From positions 21,375,912 through 21,439,911 of the forward strand of contig NC_052482.1 of assembly GCF_009730915.1 (NCBI RefSeq): DNA of 64,000 nt, written 5' to 3'. The stretch is from Dioscorea cayenensis subsp. rotundata (lineage: Eukaryota > Streptophyta > Magnoliopsida > Dioscoreales > Dioscoreaceae). Below are positions 22,992 to 34,639 of the stretch, in pieces; position 1 is the stretch's first letter, and every line of letters begins with the position of its first letter. The notes beneath the pieces are model-generated. The model was not told the origin of the DNA. It did no database searches and saw only the letters and a list, made by a program, of their open reading frames with translations. A program made the translations under genes and the position numbers.

Positions 22992-24382
22992 GAGACATAC
23001 TGCATAAAGTGGTGATCATCCAACAGAGCCGTCATGGTCTCCGGCGCAAGACATACCTCGAGGTCCACGCTACCATCTCTGTCCCTGCCAGGGAATGCGG
23101 ATATCTTGCCGTCAAATTTGTTTGCCCGACCACTCCGTGCAGCCAATGGTCGACCCCATCCAAAGTCATTGTCGTACATGGGGAACCTGGGGGAGCTGCC
23201 CATCGTGATTCCAGCGCCATCTGGGTTCCCCAAGGGGAAGCACCGAGGTGCAACCTCCCACTCCGCCACAGCTTTCCTCACTTGCTCGCTGTTATAAGCC
23301 AACACATTGCGGTGCAGCAACCCAGCGACCCAACGAAGATCTTTGGCCGCAACTTGCCCCACTGAGGCCGTCGTGGGGATGCTTTGGATCGCATTACCAA
23401 AGTAGTATGTATCTACGGGTGGCACCAACCTATGTCGGCAGTTGACCGCCATCCTGAATGTTGTCGTGGCCTCACTCGAGAGATGTTTGACCCGTGCACG
23501 CGTCACGGATATCCACAGCTGCGCACAGAGAGATTGGAAGGACGATATCTCATCTGCCTTCCGATCATGCGTCTGTTTCCCATAAATCTCATCCATGGAG
23601 CCACTGACGGCTTGCTGTTTGGAAGGAGAGAGATTTGCCCTGTCTTTCAACTGCAGAATGGCCTCTCGGGTGAAATGGAAGATGCGCTCGCGTATGGGAT
23701 CATCGACGGGGAATGTTGGTTTGGGGACTGCACCATCCGGAAAATCAAGCACTGCTTTAGAATCGCCAAAATAATTCCGGCGAAAGTCTGGCTGGAGGGA
23801 GACCTTTGGACCGCCGGTGCGGCATAGCTCGGCCCATGCATTAAAGAAGTTCCAAAAAGAAGTGCCGTCAACAAGGGCGTGGTTGACGGTGCAACCAATG
23901 AATACAGCACCGTCCCCGAGTTCAGTGATCTGGAAGGCGGCTAGAGGTTGGATGTGACCCTCATAGCTAAGACACCCGTCGAGCGCAAAGAACTCCTTAA
24001 AGACAGGAGTGGTATCAGAACAGGCCGGGAGGACGCCACTAGTTGTGAAGCTGGGAGCGATGGCGTGGATCAAGTCCGCGCCAGCGTCGTTGCAAGAGAT
24101 GAAGATACGCCCGTCGGGACGGGTTGTCAGACGACCGGCGAGGGCGGGGAAGATGGAGAGGGCGCGGGAGAGGGACTGTGTGAGGAGGGAGAGGAAGGGG
24201 AAGGGAGGCTGTGGGAAGATGAGGCCCTTCTGGATGTAATGGCAGGAAAGCATGGGAAGGTCCGAGACAGAGAGCTTGAGGTCGGCCATGTTAGATCTCC
24301 TGTCAGGATAAACGGTGGACTTGGATAGGATGGTAACAGTTGAGGAAGAAGTCGGAGAGCGGGATGAGCGAGACGGAGTCAT
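22955..24382 (-). CDS. BAHD-family acyltransferase
   Basis: Single-exon member of the BAHD acyl-CoA transferase superfamily. Taking the Met at 24382 gives 475 residues; an in-frame upstream ATG at 24433 would add 17. It has HALVD (about residues 168-172), the HXXXD catalytic motif whose His activates the acceptor, and DFGWG (about 406-410), the structural loop. The internal pattern resembles the group annotated as uncharacterised acetyltransferases like At3g50280. These soluble cytosolic enzymes move an acyl group from CoA to an alcohol or amine. The substrate cannot be read from sequence. I prefer the second Met because the preceding 17 residues are unlike the family N-terminus, but the TATA position allows either. 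The C-terminal codons and 3' UTR are duplicated immediately downstream. Confidence 0.92.
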   Translation of the reverse strand: MTPSRSSRSPTSSSTVTILSKSTVYPDRRSNMADLKLSVSDLPMLSCHYIQKGLIFPQPPFPFLSLLTQSLSRALSIFPALAGRLTTRPDGRIFISCNDAGADLIHAIAPSFTTSGVLPACSDTTPVFKEFFALDGCLSYEGHIQPLAAFQITELGDGAVFIGCTVNHALVDGTSFWNFFNAWAELCRTGGPKVSLQPDFRRNYFGDSKAVLDFPDGAVPKPTFPVDDPIRERIFHFTREAILQLKDRANLSPSKQQAVSGSMDEIYGKQTHDRKADEISSFQSLCAQLWISVTRARVKHLSSEATTTFRMAVNCRHRLVPPVDTYYFGNAIQSIPTTASVGQVAAKDLRWVAGLLHRNVLAYNSEQVRKAVAEWEVAPRCFPLGNPDGAGITMGSSPRFPMYDNDFGWGRPLAARSGRANKFDGKISAFPGRDRDGSVDLEVCLAPETMTALLDDHHFMQYVSQHAILPVHSSK

Positions 24383-24525
24383 TTCCTCCGACTTTGTTTT
24401 AGTATATATATCTAGAGATTTCAAAGGAGGCAATTTGCCTACTCTGACTCTGAGACTGAGAGCGTGCTCTGGCTGTTGCGCATTGGTATTGCCGTATTGG
24501 GGTATGTGGATTAACCAGCGGTGCT

Positions 24526-24537
24526 ATCTATATATAG
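24526..24537 (-). promoter_or_regulatory. Probable TATA box of the acyltransferase gene
   Basis: CTATATATAG read on the minus strand at about 24526-24537 lies roughly 95 bp upstream of the first in-frame ATG (24433) and 145 bp upstream of the preferred one (24382). A second TATA-like run sits at 24401-24411, too close to be the sole promoter if the upstream ATG is used. Confidence 0.4.
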
Positions 24538-24539
24538 AC

Positions 24540-25771
24540 ATATGAGCAAGGGATGGGTTGGATTCCAAGAGGGCCAGCTGGAGGGCCTTGAAGCATTTTT
24601 TTTTTGCCATTTTTCCACCAAAAAAAAACAGCCCTTGATTCCATCAGTAAAGTATAAGTTCACATCCCAGCCCTCCAGATTCTCTGCTATGTTCAATTAT
24701 TCAACCATGACCAAACAAATTAAATATACCTGCTTAATTAGAAATTTGGAAGAGATAATTAGGCTCTTATTTCCACCTCTGGGCGTCTGGCTTCCAAGCC
24801 TTGTTGGATTAGATGGGACCTAAGCAACACACGAGAGCAATAATAAGGGCCTTTTTGTTAGTTATTTGTTCCCCCCTCTCTGTGTACATGCATAATTTAA
24901 CGCTCTTTTCTCCAAGAATCTTTAACTGTCTCTTATCTCACCTGCAGTTTTTCTATTAATGTATTGCCACATTATCTAATAGCTTCATCCATTCATCAAA
25001 CATTATACAGGGGGGAAGGACGAAAGCATATAAACACTGATATATTCTAGGCGGGGCCAGGCGGCCTTATATATATATAATAGGTAGCAGCTTCATCATT
25101 TGATGAATAATGGTCTCCTGGTGGAGCATATTAACCGCTATTCACAGAATTATTCCAACAGATGTTGCAAGTTGCAACAGTACCTCTGAGTAAGCTAGGT
25201 CAATGCTCGTGCTTTATCAAATGAGGGTGATCTGCACTTAGGCACTTCCTGTCCATTTTCCTACAGCGCCAACCATTATTATTATTTCATGCAAGACTGA
25301 TGAAGGAGAAGATAAGATAAAAATATTATAGCTAAGATGCAAGTTTCTTTGTTTTCATTTTTTTTTTTTTAGCTAGTAACACCATCTATAATATGTATTA
25401 TTATCGGCCACCCAACCATAATTTCACTTTCACATGAATATCAAAGCGAGACCAAGAATAAGGAATCGTCATCAACTTCATCACTGCCTTTTGCCAGGTT
25501 CATCTCACCTGTCCAGGGAAGAAATTGGAGATAATGTAAAGCAACACCTTCAATCATTGATTCAAAAAGTTTGGCAGTACTTGATGAACGAGAAAGTTGC
25601 CAATATCTTCAAGGGAGCATTTGGTACACGCTCATGAATATGGATCATCAGGAATGTAGATTTCTACGATAAGTATTTCATTCTCTTATTCGATTTATAG
25701 AAAATACTTATGAGAATACATTAATAATTAAGATTGTCAAATTCGGCCCGATAATTGACTCAATTAAACCA
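24540..25771. other. Upstream region of the acyltransferase gene, no supported gene
   Basis: AT-rich DNA with poly-T/A runs at 24596-24605, 24620-24628 and 25358-25370. A 67-codon open frame at 25434-25637 is followed by no recognisable domain. It could be a gene fragment, but nothing supports that beyond being open. Confidence 0.4.
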
Positions 25772-26771
25772 NNNNNNNNNNNNNNNNNNNNNNNNNNNNN
25801 NNNNNNNNNNNNNNNNNNNNNNNNNNNNNNNNNNNNNNNNNNNNNNNNNNNNNNNNNNNNNNNNNNNNNNNNNNNNNNNNNNNNNNNNNNNNNNNNNNNN
25901 NNNNNNNNNNNNNNNNNNNNNNNNNNNNNNNNNNNNNNNNNNNNNNNNNNNNNNNNNNNNNNNNNNNNNNNNNNNNNNNNNNNNNNNNNNNNNNNNNNNN
26001 NNNNNNNNNNNNNNNNNNNNNNNNNNNNNNNNNNNNNNNNNNNNNNNNNNNNNNNNNNNNNNNNNNNNNNNNNNNNNNNNNNNNNNNNNNNNNNNNNNNN
26101 NNNNNNNNNNNNNNNNNNNNNNNNNNNNNNNNNNNNNNNNNNNNNNNNNNNNNNNNNNNNNNNNNNNNNNNNNNNNNNNNNNNNNNNNNNNNNNNNNNNN
26201 NNNNNNNNNNNNNNNNNNNNNNNNNNNNNNNNNNNNNNNNNNNNNNNNNNNNNNNNNNNNNNNNNNNNNNNNNNNNNNNNNNNNNNNNNNNNNNNNNNNN
26301 NNNNNNNNNNNNNNNNNNNNNNNNNNNNNNNNNNNNNNNNNNNNNNNNNNNNNNNNNNNNNNNNNNNNNNNNNNNNNNNNNNNNNNNNNNNNNNNNNNNN
26401 NNNNNNNNNNNNNNNNNNNNNNNNNNNNNNNNNNNNNNNNNNNNNNNNNNNNNNNNNNNNNNNNNNNNNNNNNNNNNNNNNNNNNNNNNNNNNNNNNNNN
26501 NNNNNNNNNNNNNNNNNNNNNNNNNNNNNNNNNNNNNNNNNNNNNNNNNNNNNNNNNNNNNNNNNNNNNNNNNNNNNNNNNNNNNNNNNNNNNNNNNNNN
26601 NNNNNNNNNNNNNNNNNNNNNNNNNNNNNNNNNNNNNNNNNNNNNNNNNNNNNNNNNNNNNNNNNNNNNNNNNNNNNNNNNNNNNNNNNNNNNNNNNNNN
26701 NNNNNNNNNNNNNNNNNNNNNNNNNNNNNNNNNNNNNNNNNNNNNNNNNNNNNNNNNNNNNNNNNNNNNNN
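25772..26771. other. Assembly gap, exactly 1000 N
   Basis: A run of 1000 N. The round number indicates a placeholder of unknown true length. Any gene or repeat spanning this position is invisible, and the order of the two flanks rests on scaffolding. Confidence 1.
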
Positions 26772-27990
26772 ATTGATAATAAGAGATTGAATGAAAAGGA
26801 TTGAGTGAAAATCACCACACTAATACACTAATGCACCCACTGTAACTAACATAAAATATACATATATAATAATAATTAATGATAAGAAAATAAAACTGCA
26901 ATATAAAAAATATAATCGGTTAAAATAATTTACACTTTTATCATAAATTTGCATAAATAAATATTATTTTTATATGGAAGATATAAGTAAATATATATTA
27001 TTTTTAAAGTATATTTCGCATAGAAAAATAGTAAGTTATATAACTTTCATCCAAGTAAAAATTCAATCTTATATATTTACATCAGCGTTGTTAATTTCAT
27101 TTTTTATTAAATACAATGTCAAGAGTCACACAAGTATATATGATCAAATCAGAGCCATTAATTTCATTCTTTTAATAAATCTAATGTTCAAACGTATATA
27201 GATTATTTTCATTCAAGCATTATTGTTTGGATTAGGGTTTTAATTTTCTTCTACCTGACTCCTCAACGCGTTTGCTCTCATTACAATGAACGAACATGGC
27301 GACACTCACCGGCAAAAAGAGTACATGAATTAGTCCAAGGCCGGTAGAAATGCGGTGGTGATGATCATGAAACTTGAGATTCCTCTTGCATGGCCTCTTC
27401 CACTTTGTCGGCAGTAACATGTAAATCCGGGCACACCATGGTGACAAAACTTCTCAAATGTACGCCATTCACCAAAGCATCTTAACCCTTTAGACGTGGC
27501 TGGTTCCATCGGTTCTTAATTAGGTCAGGTTGTGGGTTTTGGTCAAGTTTTCTCAAGTCCAGTTCAAAGGGTATATATATATTGACTATATTGCCCTCGT
27601 GGCTGGTTACTAATTTTTCTTTTTGAACCAACCAGATCGGTTCGAGTTTGGCAACTTAGTTATTAATACTAAAGAATTTCCCATGTTTTAGATATAAGAT
27701 TCCTGAGAATGTAAATAGTTTTGATGAAATAACCCTTCTAATCAAATACTACATAATTAACTAAACTTTAAAAATTAAATCTTTATAAAAAAATGATTTT
27801 TGATTTTTGAACCTCTTTAACGCTTATGTTACATTGAGCCATTGTAGAAGAAAAGAAATACAAAATCTAATCCAAATTTACCGTAACTGATTAGTTAATA
27901 TGTTGGTTAACCTTATTCTTAAACACTTAAAAAAAAAAATTATTGGCTTATCAAATTATCTATCAACCTGTGAAAAAGATTCAACAATAG
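26772..27990. other. AT-rich intergenic DNA right of the gap
   Basis: No gene supported. On the minus strand 27480-27360 a GC-richer patch reads 'NGVHLRSFVTMVCPDLHV' in one open frame, which looks protein-like, but it has no start, no recognisable domain and degrades at once. It may be a captured gene scrap. Confidence 0.35.
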
Positions 27991-27991
27991 A

Positions 27992-28083
27992 TAGAAACAA
28001 ATCCACCATTACAAATTGCTAAAGTGTATGTATAGAATATATCACAGAAACAAATCCACTATTACAAATTGCTAGAGTGTATG
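27992..28083. repeat. Tandem ~53-bp repeat split by the solo LTR
   Basis: Copy 1 reads 'gaaacaaatccaccattaca...agtgtatgtataga'. Copy 2 repeats this from about 28046 and is interrupted after AGTGTATG by the LTR at 28084; its tail 'tatagagtatatat' resumes after 29246. The intact neighbour therefore shows the pre-insertion sequence. Confidence 0.8.
28079..28083. repeat. Target-site duplication GTATG, left
   Basis: Exact match to 29242-29246, directly outside the TG end of the solo LTR. Confidence 0.88.
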
Positions 28084-29241
28084 TGTTAGTTCCTCCGGTG
28101 TGGTTTGTGGGTATTAAGTAACACTTAAGCACTCATAGAAGTCTCACACAAACCAATAAAGAAAAAGCACACAAACAAACATAAGGGAGACACACAACGT
28201 CTGGTAACCCGGGCTCAGGCCCACTCGCCTACGTGCCCGGGGGCCAAGCCCCGGAGATAAACAATCCACTAAAAAGAGGTAAAAATAGATGAGTACAAAC
28301 ACTTGTCACTCACACTCTCAACTAAAGATCACTACCCTCTCAGATTGTTTGGTGCTCACACACTCTCCTCAAAGAGTCACCCAAGAGTCACACCTACAAT
28401 CTACGAGTAAGGTAGCTTATATAGACGCCTCAACGTCCCAAATATAGCACATACCTCTTTTAGAATCTCCGCGGCTACTAATTTAAAAACCTGCCGAAAT
28501 TAGCTCTTGCAACTCTTGTTGTAACATGAATTGCAACATGGCCCTGATTGCTGACTTGACCGAGGTTCTAGTTACGCTAGGACGACCTCAAGACCCATCA
28601 ACCTCCCGGTCCATGCTTGAGTCCCGAGTCGATGCAGCCAAAATCTCCCGATCCCGATCGCCGCAACTAGCCTACCTCCTCGCTCCTCATCACGCAGCCC
28701 TCGCAAGGGCGCACGCCCCTGTGCGTCTTCCATGAAACTTGCCAAACTTAGTCTTCAATCCACCTAAATTTGGTCTTCAAAGATTCTCCAAACTTGATCT
28801 TCAATTCACCCAAGTTTGGTCCTCAAATCTTGTCGTTAATAGACTTCAATGATTCTCATCAAGGATTCTTCAAATCATATCTTCATTCACACCATGAATA
28901 GATCTTTCTTTAATTAAGCTCCACCATATTTAGTCTTCAATCAAATCATCTAAATATGGTCTTGATATGATCTTGTCTCCAAAATGTAATGCATTGCCAA
29001 AAATAACTCCACCAAGATCTTTAAGATAGCTTCACCATGATCTTCAAGATATTTGGCTCCATGTTAGAGACTTACTACAAATAGCTCCATCAAGATTTTC
29101 AAGATGTTTGCCTTGCACTCCAAGTCTCCTTGCCATGTCACCATGCTTGACACATCATCAATTATGCTTTGTCACCTTGGTTGCCACGTCACTTGGTCTA
29201 GGTGTCAAATCATGCCAATAAATAGTGCGGTTGCACTAACA
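28084..29241 (-). mobile_element. Complete copia-type solo LTR, 1158 bp
   Basis: Begins TGTTAG and ends CTAACA (6-bp inverted ends, TG...CA) with a perfect 5-bp target duplication GTATG at 28079-28083 and 29242-29246. No internal domain or partner LTR follows. Read on the minus strand, the end carries the 'ggattgtttatctcc' and 'cgtaggcgagtgggc' phrases seen near the 3' end of plant copia LTRs, and a TATATAAG box lies mid-way (28410-28420), so I place it on the minus strand. The same family supplies the truncated copy at 19769-21612. Confidence 0.9.
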
Positions 29242-29246
29242 GTATG
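29242..29246. repeat. Target-site duplication GTATG, right
   Basis: Exact match to 28079-28083, directly outside the CA end of the solo LTR. Confidence 0.88.
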
Positions 29247-29346
29247 TATAGAGTATATATATATATATACTTATATATATTCTGTTTATACATAAATCTA
29301 TATACTTGTATCTATTTATTGGGCCTCTGCCCTAATGAACACAACA

Positions 29347-30050
29347 AACTTCTCACTTTTCTTTATACAAATAAAGTCATGATTTAACAAAATAACCAAA
29401 AGTGGTTAAAATATACTCCTTCAAGTCTTTTTTATTGGTCCAGTTTTAGAGTTATTCTTTGGTTCTTTTTACTTGTTCATTTATAAAATATATGAAGCAT
29501 TAAATATTAGTTTTTCAAATTTATCCCTTATATTTAATTACTTTTACAGATTCCAATAAATCATATTAAACTACACATTCTAGTAAATCATATTTTAAAT
29601 AAAAGTAATCATGGAAAGTTAATATACTTTGTTATAAATTTTAGAATAACAACAATCTTTAACCAACTTTCTCGCGCTTTTCTTTATACAAATAAAGTCA
29701 TGATTTAACAAAATAACCAAAAGTGATTAAAATATACTCCCTCCAGTCTTTTTTATTGGTCCCGTTTTAGAGTTATTCTTTGGTTCTTTTTACTTGTTCA
29801 TTTAGAAAATATATGAAGCATTAAATATTAGTTTTTCAAATTTATCCCTTATATTTAATTACTTTTACAGATTCCAATAAATCATATTAAACTACACATT
29901 CTAGTAAATCATATTTTAAATAAAAGTAATCATGGAAAATTAATATACTTTGTTATAAATTTTAGAATAACAACCATCTTTAACCAACTTTCTTAATCCA
30001 TGTAAATTAGTTAAAATGGACAACTAAAAATTACCAAAAGAGCAAAATAC
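29347..30050. repeat. ~321-bp direct tandem duplication carrying a MITE
   Basis: 29361 onward ('ctttatacaaataaagtcat') is repeated from 29682 with an offset of 321 bases and only scattered differences (for example gtggttaaa/gtgattaaa, ctccttcaa/ctccctcca). Each unit contains the 'tactccctcca' element also found at 17700-18015. Near-identity suggests a recent tandem duplication of a MITE plus its flank. Confidence 0.9.
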
Positions 30051-30381
30051 AAAGATCTAATGCCCTAGAATCAAAGAGGATGTGAGGTGAGAATAGAAAT
30101 TAAATGTGTTTTTTTTTTTTGTCATTTCATCTGTTTAAGTTTATTCTTATGCATTGCAAATATTTTATATCCAACCCCTGTAGGAATATAAAAGGCATCA
30201 ATTGTGGGAATAATGTGTACCTGTGAATATTGTTTATATGAATAATTTTATAAATTTTATAAATTTTATATCAAACATGGGGAATAGCATATCTCCTCCA
30301 TTATATACCCAAAAATCTTAAATTAATCTCCATACCAAACCCCTTCTAGTTGCCTCAAGGTGTCCTAATCCCTTACCAGTA

Positions 30382-30450
30382 TTAATTTTTTTTTAATAAA
30401 GTGGATAAACCACAGCTTTATTAAAGAGAACAAAAAATGGTATAGACAAA
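30382..30450 (-). mobile_element. L1-type LINE 3' terminus, very short
   Basis: 'aataaagtggataaaccaca' after poly-T is the inverted form of the L1 3' terminal phrase seen at 22510 and 43910. Only this 3' tip is recognisable. Confidence 0.5.
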
Positions 30451-30517
30451 CTGATGAACGCGTTATGGGTGTGTAAATTATGCAATTATATAAGCATGCA
30501 AGTATGCACTTAATATT

Positions 30518-31275
30518 ACAATTGGTCCGTGATACCGCAAGTGTACAAGTCGTCAAGTAATACCTCATAAGTGAACCCGAGGGTTGTATTTCCCCCGGAA
30601 CGGCGAGAGACTCCTATTACTTCCTTTTCACTTAATCAATAGCCTAATCGTTTATGCTTTTTCTTTAGTTTACTTCTACAACACTATTAAATAATATAAT
30701 TGTAGATGTCGTTCAGCACATTTAGAAGGAGTTGGGAGTATGTACTATAGTTATTTTAATTATTAATTATGATAGGCGTCAAGTGTCAATCGTGTTCTAC
30801 AATCAAACCGAAGGAATTCAAAGGCCTACTAGTCCCAATAAGCCATGGCAATTACATCTAAATCACAAAGAACTTAAGATGGAATCTCTTCCATCTCAGC
30901 CTCCTATGTTGCCTTAAGTGCGGATATCCCACGAGAAAAAAATCAATCAAACCCTAAACCTAAGGAGCAATCAATCCCTAATCCAGAAACCTAGCTATAC
31001 CTAACCTCTTAGAACATGCATAGATCTATCATGGCATGGCATCATCAATATGGAGGCATATCCTCCTCATACACATCAACAATAATAAGCAATTAAAAAC
31101 ATGCAATGATTATGAAAACTAGAACAATTTGTATCAATCAATCAAGCTTCATAAATAATAACCGAGGGACCTAGACATACAATTCCCCTCAAATTAGGTT
31201 CATATGGATAATAACAAGCAGAGCATCAAAGCACAAGAGAACCACAAGACCAAATAAAGAATAAATAAGCTTTTA
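30518..31275. mobile_element. Non-coding retrotransposon-like fragment
   Basis: Begins with 'gtgataccgcaagtgtacaa...gtcaagtaatacc...gaacccgagggttgta', a phrase I associate with large plant gypsy/LARD-type elements, followed by low-coding-potential DNA with 'aaaccctaaacc' and 'catgcaatgattatgaaaac' blocks typical of such elements. No domains and no defined ends. Confidence 0.4.
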
Positions 31276-31279
31276 ATGT

Positions 31280-31372
31280 ATTCCTAGAGCTCATAACTCG
31301 GCTCGCTGAAAAGCTCAAGAAGCTCAAGCTCGACTCGTTTAAGCTCGATTAACCTAGCAAGCAAGATATATT
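31280..31372. mobile_element. hAT-like subterminal repeat patch (GGCTCG/GCTCGACTCG)
   Basis: Clustered 'ctcggctcgctg', 'ctcaagctcgactcg' and 'tttaagctcg' motifs of the hAT family whose complete copy is at 59837-60718. No TIR or target duplication could be fixed. Confidence 0.45.
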
Positions 31373-31559
31373 ATTAGCAGAAATAGAATCAAACAAACTG
31401 AATAAGCACTAGATTAATTGTATATATGCACCATCCATGGCAAGATTAAAAAAAACTTCAAGCAAACAAAATGAGTTTGGATTCAATGTGCAAACTATTT
31501 GTGTAGGCATTTTAAAAATACTTGAAGATTTATATAGAATGAGAGGATTATCTTCATGA

Positions 31560-33898
31560 TACCACACACATCAATTTATAGGAACAAAACAGTGTAGATT
31601 AACTATGATTTTCACTAAGATATGTTTTCTACCTCGCAGAGCTACAGCAAGTGCAGAAAATACAAAGTTAATTACAATAAATAGAATTCCTACTTTCAGA
31701 CTGTATACAGCAGCCAGAATGTTGTTGGAGCCCTTAAAGTAATTTGGATCATTTAATTTCAAGATAGTACGAGACAAAGAAAAAATGGCACCAGTTTTCA
31801 GTGATTTCTCTTTGTTCCTATTTTGAAAATACAACAAGTAAAATCAACAGCAACAGAAAAAGTATATCATCCTAAGATAAAACACAAAATTAAGACAATG
31901 AACACCTATACTTAATATTAGATTCCAATACTAGTTCTCGAACCAAACTGCCTTTGTTGCGCAAGATATTAACCAAGACTACATCAAAAGTTGCCATTTC
32001 CTTAGAAATCTCACTTGTTGCAGGACTCAATAACTTCTCTATCAGAGATTCAATGAACTAAATATACCAAACAAAGAATAAAATTCAATCTCCTAGTAAC
32101 ATAAATGTGACACTAACCAATAACAATGATGAGATGATAATGGAGCAGCAACCTTAAAATGATTTGGATGCCATGATGCACATGAGGTACGTTTTTTTTG
32201 TCTTTTGAAGTTGTAAATAGAGTAAGCGTCTTTCTCTTTTATGACCAACAAGGACCCAACCATATCACACATGCTTCTCTGCATGGAATGAAGTGAAATG
32301 AAATGAAACACAAGCTTCAAGATAACAATGTGAAAGCTAAGTGTTGCACAAGATGTGAGTATACCTGACCCCATCAGCAGGAATGTGTCAACAGCAAGGA
32401 GGAGCTCTCGTCAGAATCAAGGAAAGGGACCCAATAGATTCGAAGACTATGTGATGAAGTGAATTGGTAATTAGCACATGGATTAGTTACATAATTAATG
32501 ATGAATGTTGTAATTAGGAGAGTGAGGAATTAAGGAGGTTGTTAGTGTTTTGCATATTGTCCTAGCACGGCACATGTTTGTCGAAATGCCAGGTCACTAG
32601 TTTGTTTCAAATTCAGTTACAATTCTGTAATGACTGGCTTTAAAAGAAATCATGAAGGAGAGAATGGCATCTTTTGGCCAATATTTCTCTAATTCCTTCT
32701 CAAATCTCCTTCTTCTTCCTCTCTTCTCTGCTTCTTCTTCCCTTTTCCCAGCTTACTCTTCCTGACCTATTGGATTTCCGCATCACTAAGCTAGTGCAGT
32801 CCATGTAGATTTCAATCTGATAGGCTACCTAACAATCTTATACTATACCAATAATAAATGAAATTCACCAAACCAGACAACATATGCATGCATTGCATGC
32901 AATGAGAAACCACACAGAAATGATTTGTTCTTGATTCTAATGCATTGGTCTACAAGGGACAACATAAGAACCAAGCATCAAATACTTCAAACCATCAAAA
33001 ACTATGTAATTCGTCGGCAGGATTTAGATTTAACTCAAGAGACTTAAGGAAAATGAATGGCACTCACCATAAATGGCTTCAGTTTCAAGTAGGTGAGGTA
33101 CCATAGGATACGGAGTTGCTTCCTTGGTTGTGAATTGGTGAAAACACGATAGTAAAAAGGGAACTACAAAGAATAGATGAATCAATGGCAAGGCACATGC
33201 AGTGGTCTGTGATAGAGATACTTAGTTGTTTGGTGTGGTATTAGCATAAAGTTGTCAAATCTAAGTCCAGCAGTATTACATGGCCTGAGGATGAACATGG
33301 TCCTACAGGGACAAGGAAAAGGATGGCTTTGCCCACAGGTATGTACGTATCTATCCATCAAATGCCACTGGAATGCTAAAAAGGGGTTAAGGATTTATTA
33401 CCGTCATGTTGATGTTAATGTCAATGCCAATATTGTATTTATTGCATTGTTTTTCTTTCTAATATGCTGGCTAATCCTGTTCAGACCTGCATAACAACAA
33501 GCATTAGATTTGGTATTTGATCAGGTGAGTAGACTGCGGATGTATCAAGATCAAGAATGTTTGGAGAGGTAGTGTAATGACAAGATTGGAAAGCAAAAAT
33601 GCAGAAAAATACATCATTTTGCATAATCACTCACCGGAGCTGTCATTATCAGAGCACTCGGAAAAGAAAACCATTTCACCGATACCACACTCAGTCACGA
33701 CTCACGGCGAGCCCATGGCAGGGAGAGAGAAGAAGACGGCGGGGAGATTGAGACAAACGGCGTCGGCGTCGGCGTCGGCGTCGGCTAGAGAGACTCACGT
33801 ACTTACGGCGAGGGACGTCACGACTCACGACGGTCAAGGGCGGCGGAGACGAGGTCGATGAAAACTGGAAGAGAGATCTGAGCTCGGGATGACGCCAT
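31560..33898 (-). pseudogene. Unrecognised multi-exon gene or captured gene fragments
   Basis: On the minus strand several short open blocks are bounded by plausible splice sites: 33898 (ATG, frame MASSRAQISLPVFIDLVSAALDR, then donor-like GTGAGT), about 33115-33070 (EATPYPMVPHLLETEAIYG, donor GTGAGT), about 32289-32163 (RSMCDMVGSLLVIKEK..., acceptor TGCAG), and about 32056-31915 (FIESLIEKLLSPATSEI...). A TATA-like stretch lies near 34026-34042. I do not recognise the protein, and phases do not join cleanly, so this may be a dying gene or fragments carried by a transposon: hAT-type subterminal repeats lie on both sides (31280-31372 and 34112-34296). A GGCGTC hexamer repeat (about 33759-33784) sits near the 5' end. 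Confidence 0.3.
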
Positions 33899-34111
33899 GA
33901 CGACCGACGAGAACTGGCAACCTGGATGAGAGTCGTGGCTTGGGACGATGGAAGGAGACCGCGGCTGGGAGTGGACTTGAGAATTGGGAGTTAGGGGTCG
34001 AATGGTTGATTGGTTGAATAGTTTAGGATAATATAATATAAGTAATTTAATATAGTTTATATAATTATGTATTTTTGTAATTTACATATATAATTAATTT
34101 AATATTTTATA

Positions 34112-34296
34112 TATGAATGCTCGTTTAGGCTCGTGAGCCTCATGAGTTAAGTATTTTTGGGCTCGAGCTCAGCTTGTCAATTATAAATGAGCAACTCGAA
34201 CTCGGGTCGGCTCATGAAAAGTCAAATCAAATTTGAAGACTGACCGAGCCGATCTCAAGTAGCTCATAAGTAGCTTGGCTCATTTACACCGCTTAT
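34112..34296. mobile_element. hAT right-end-like arm
   Basis: Dense GGCTCG/GAGCTC motifs ending 'ttggctcatttacaccgctta', which matches the 'ggctcaaatacacccct(t)a' right terminus of the hAT at 59837-60718. It could be the right end of a larger element starting near 31280, but no matching 8-bp duplication was found. Confidence 0.55.
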
Positions 34297-34610
34297 TGGT
34301 GGGTTAATGCTGCCACGACTTAATCACGGTAGTGGTAAGTATAGACAACGGGCGTGATGAGTTTCCATAACGTCTGTTGTAAGTCGTGGTACAGCCTTGA
34401 TTTAACAACTTACTTCATTTTGTTTCAAAACACCCTCGAATTCGCTTCTTTCTTTCTAAAACACAGATAAGGGTCGTTGTGAACAAAAGAATGAAATTTC
34501 ATACGAATGATGTGCTAAATAAGTAGAATTTCATGCTAAATGCAGTGTAAATGATATATAAAATAAAGTTATTTTAACACTTATCACAAACACTAGAACA
34601 AATAGAAGAT
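34297..34610. other. Spacer without recognisable feature
   Basis: Unremarkable AT-rich sequence between the hAT-like arm and the L1 remnant. Confidence 0.5.
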
Positions 34611-34639
34611 AGAAAGAAAGAGCTACAAACCGGACGAGA

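Noticed and set aside
25755-26818. Two ~350-codon open frames on opposite strands
   Set aside because: They exist only because the N gap has no stop codons.
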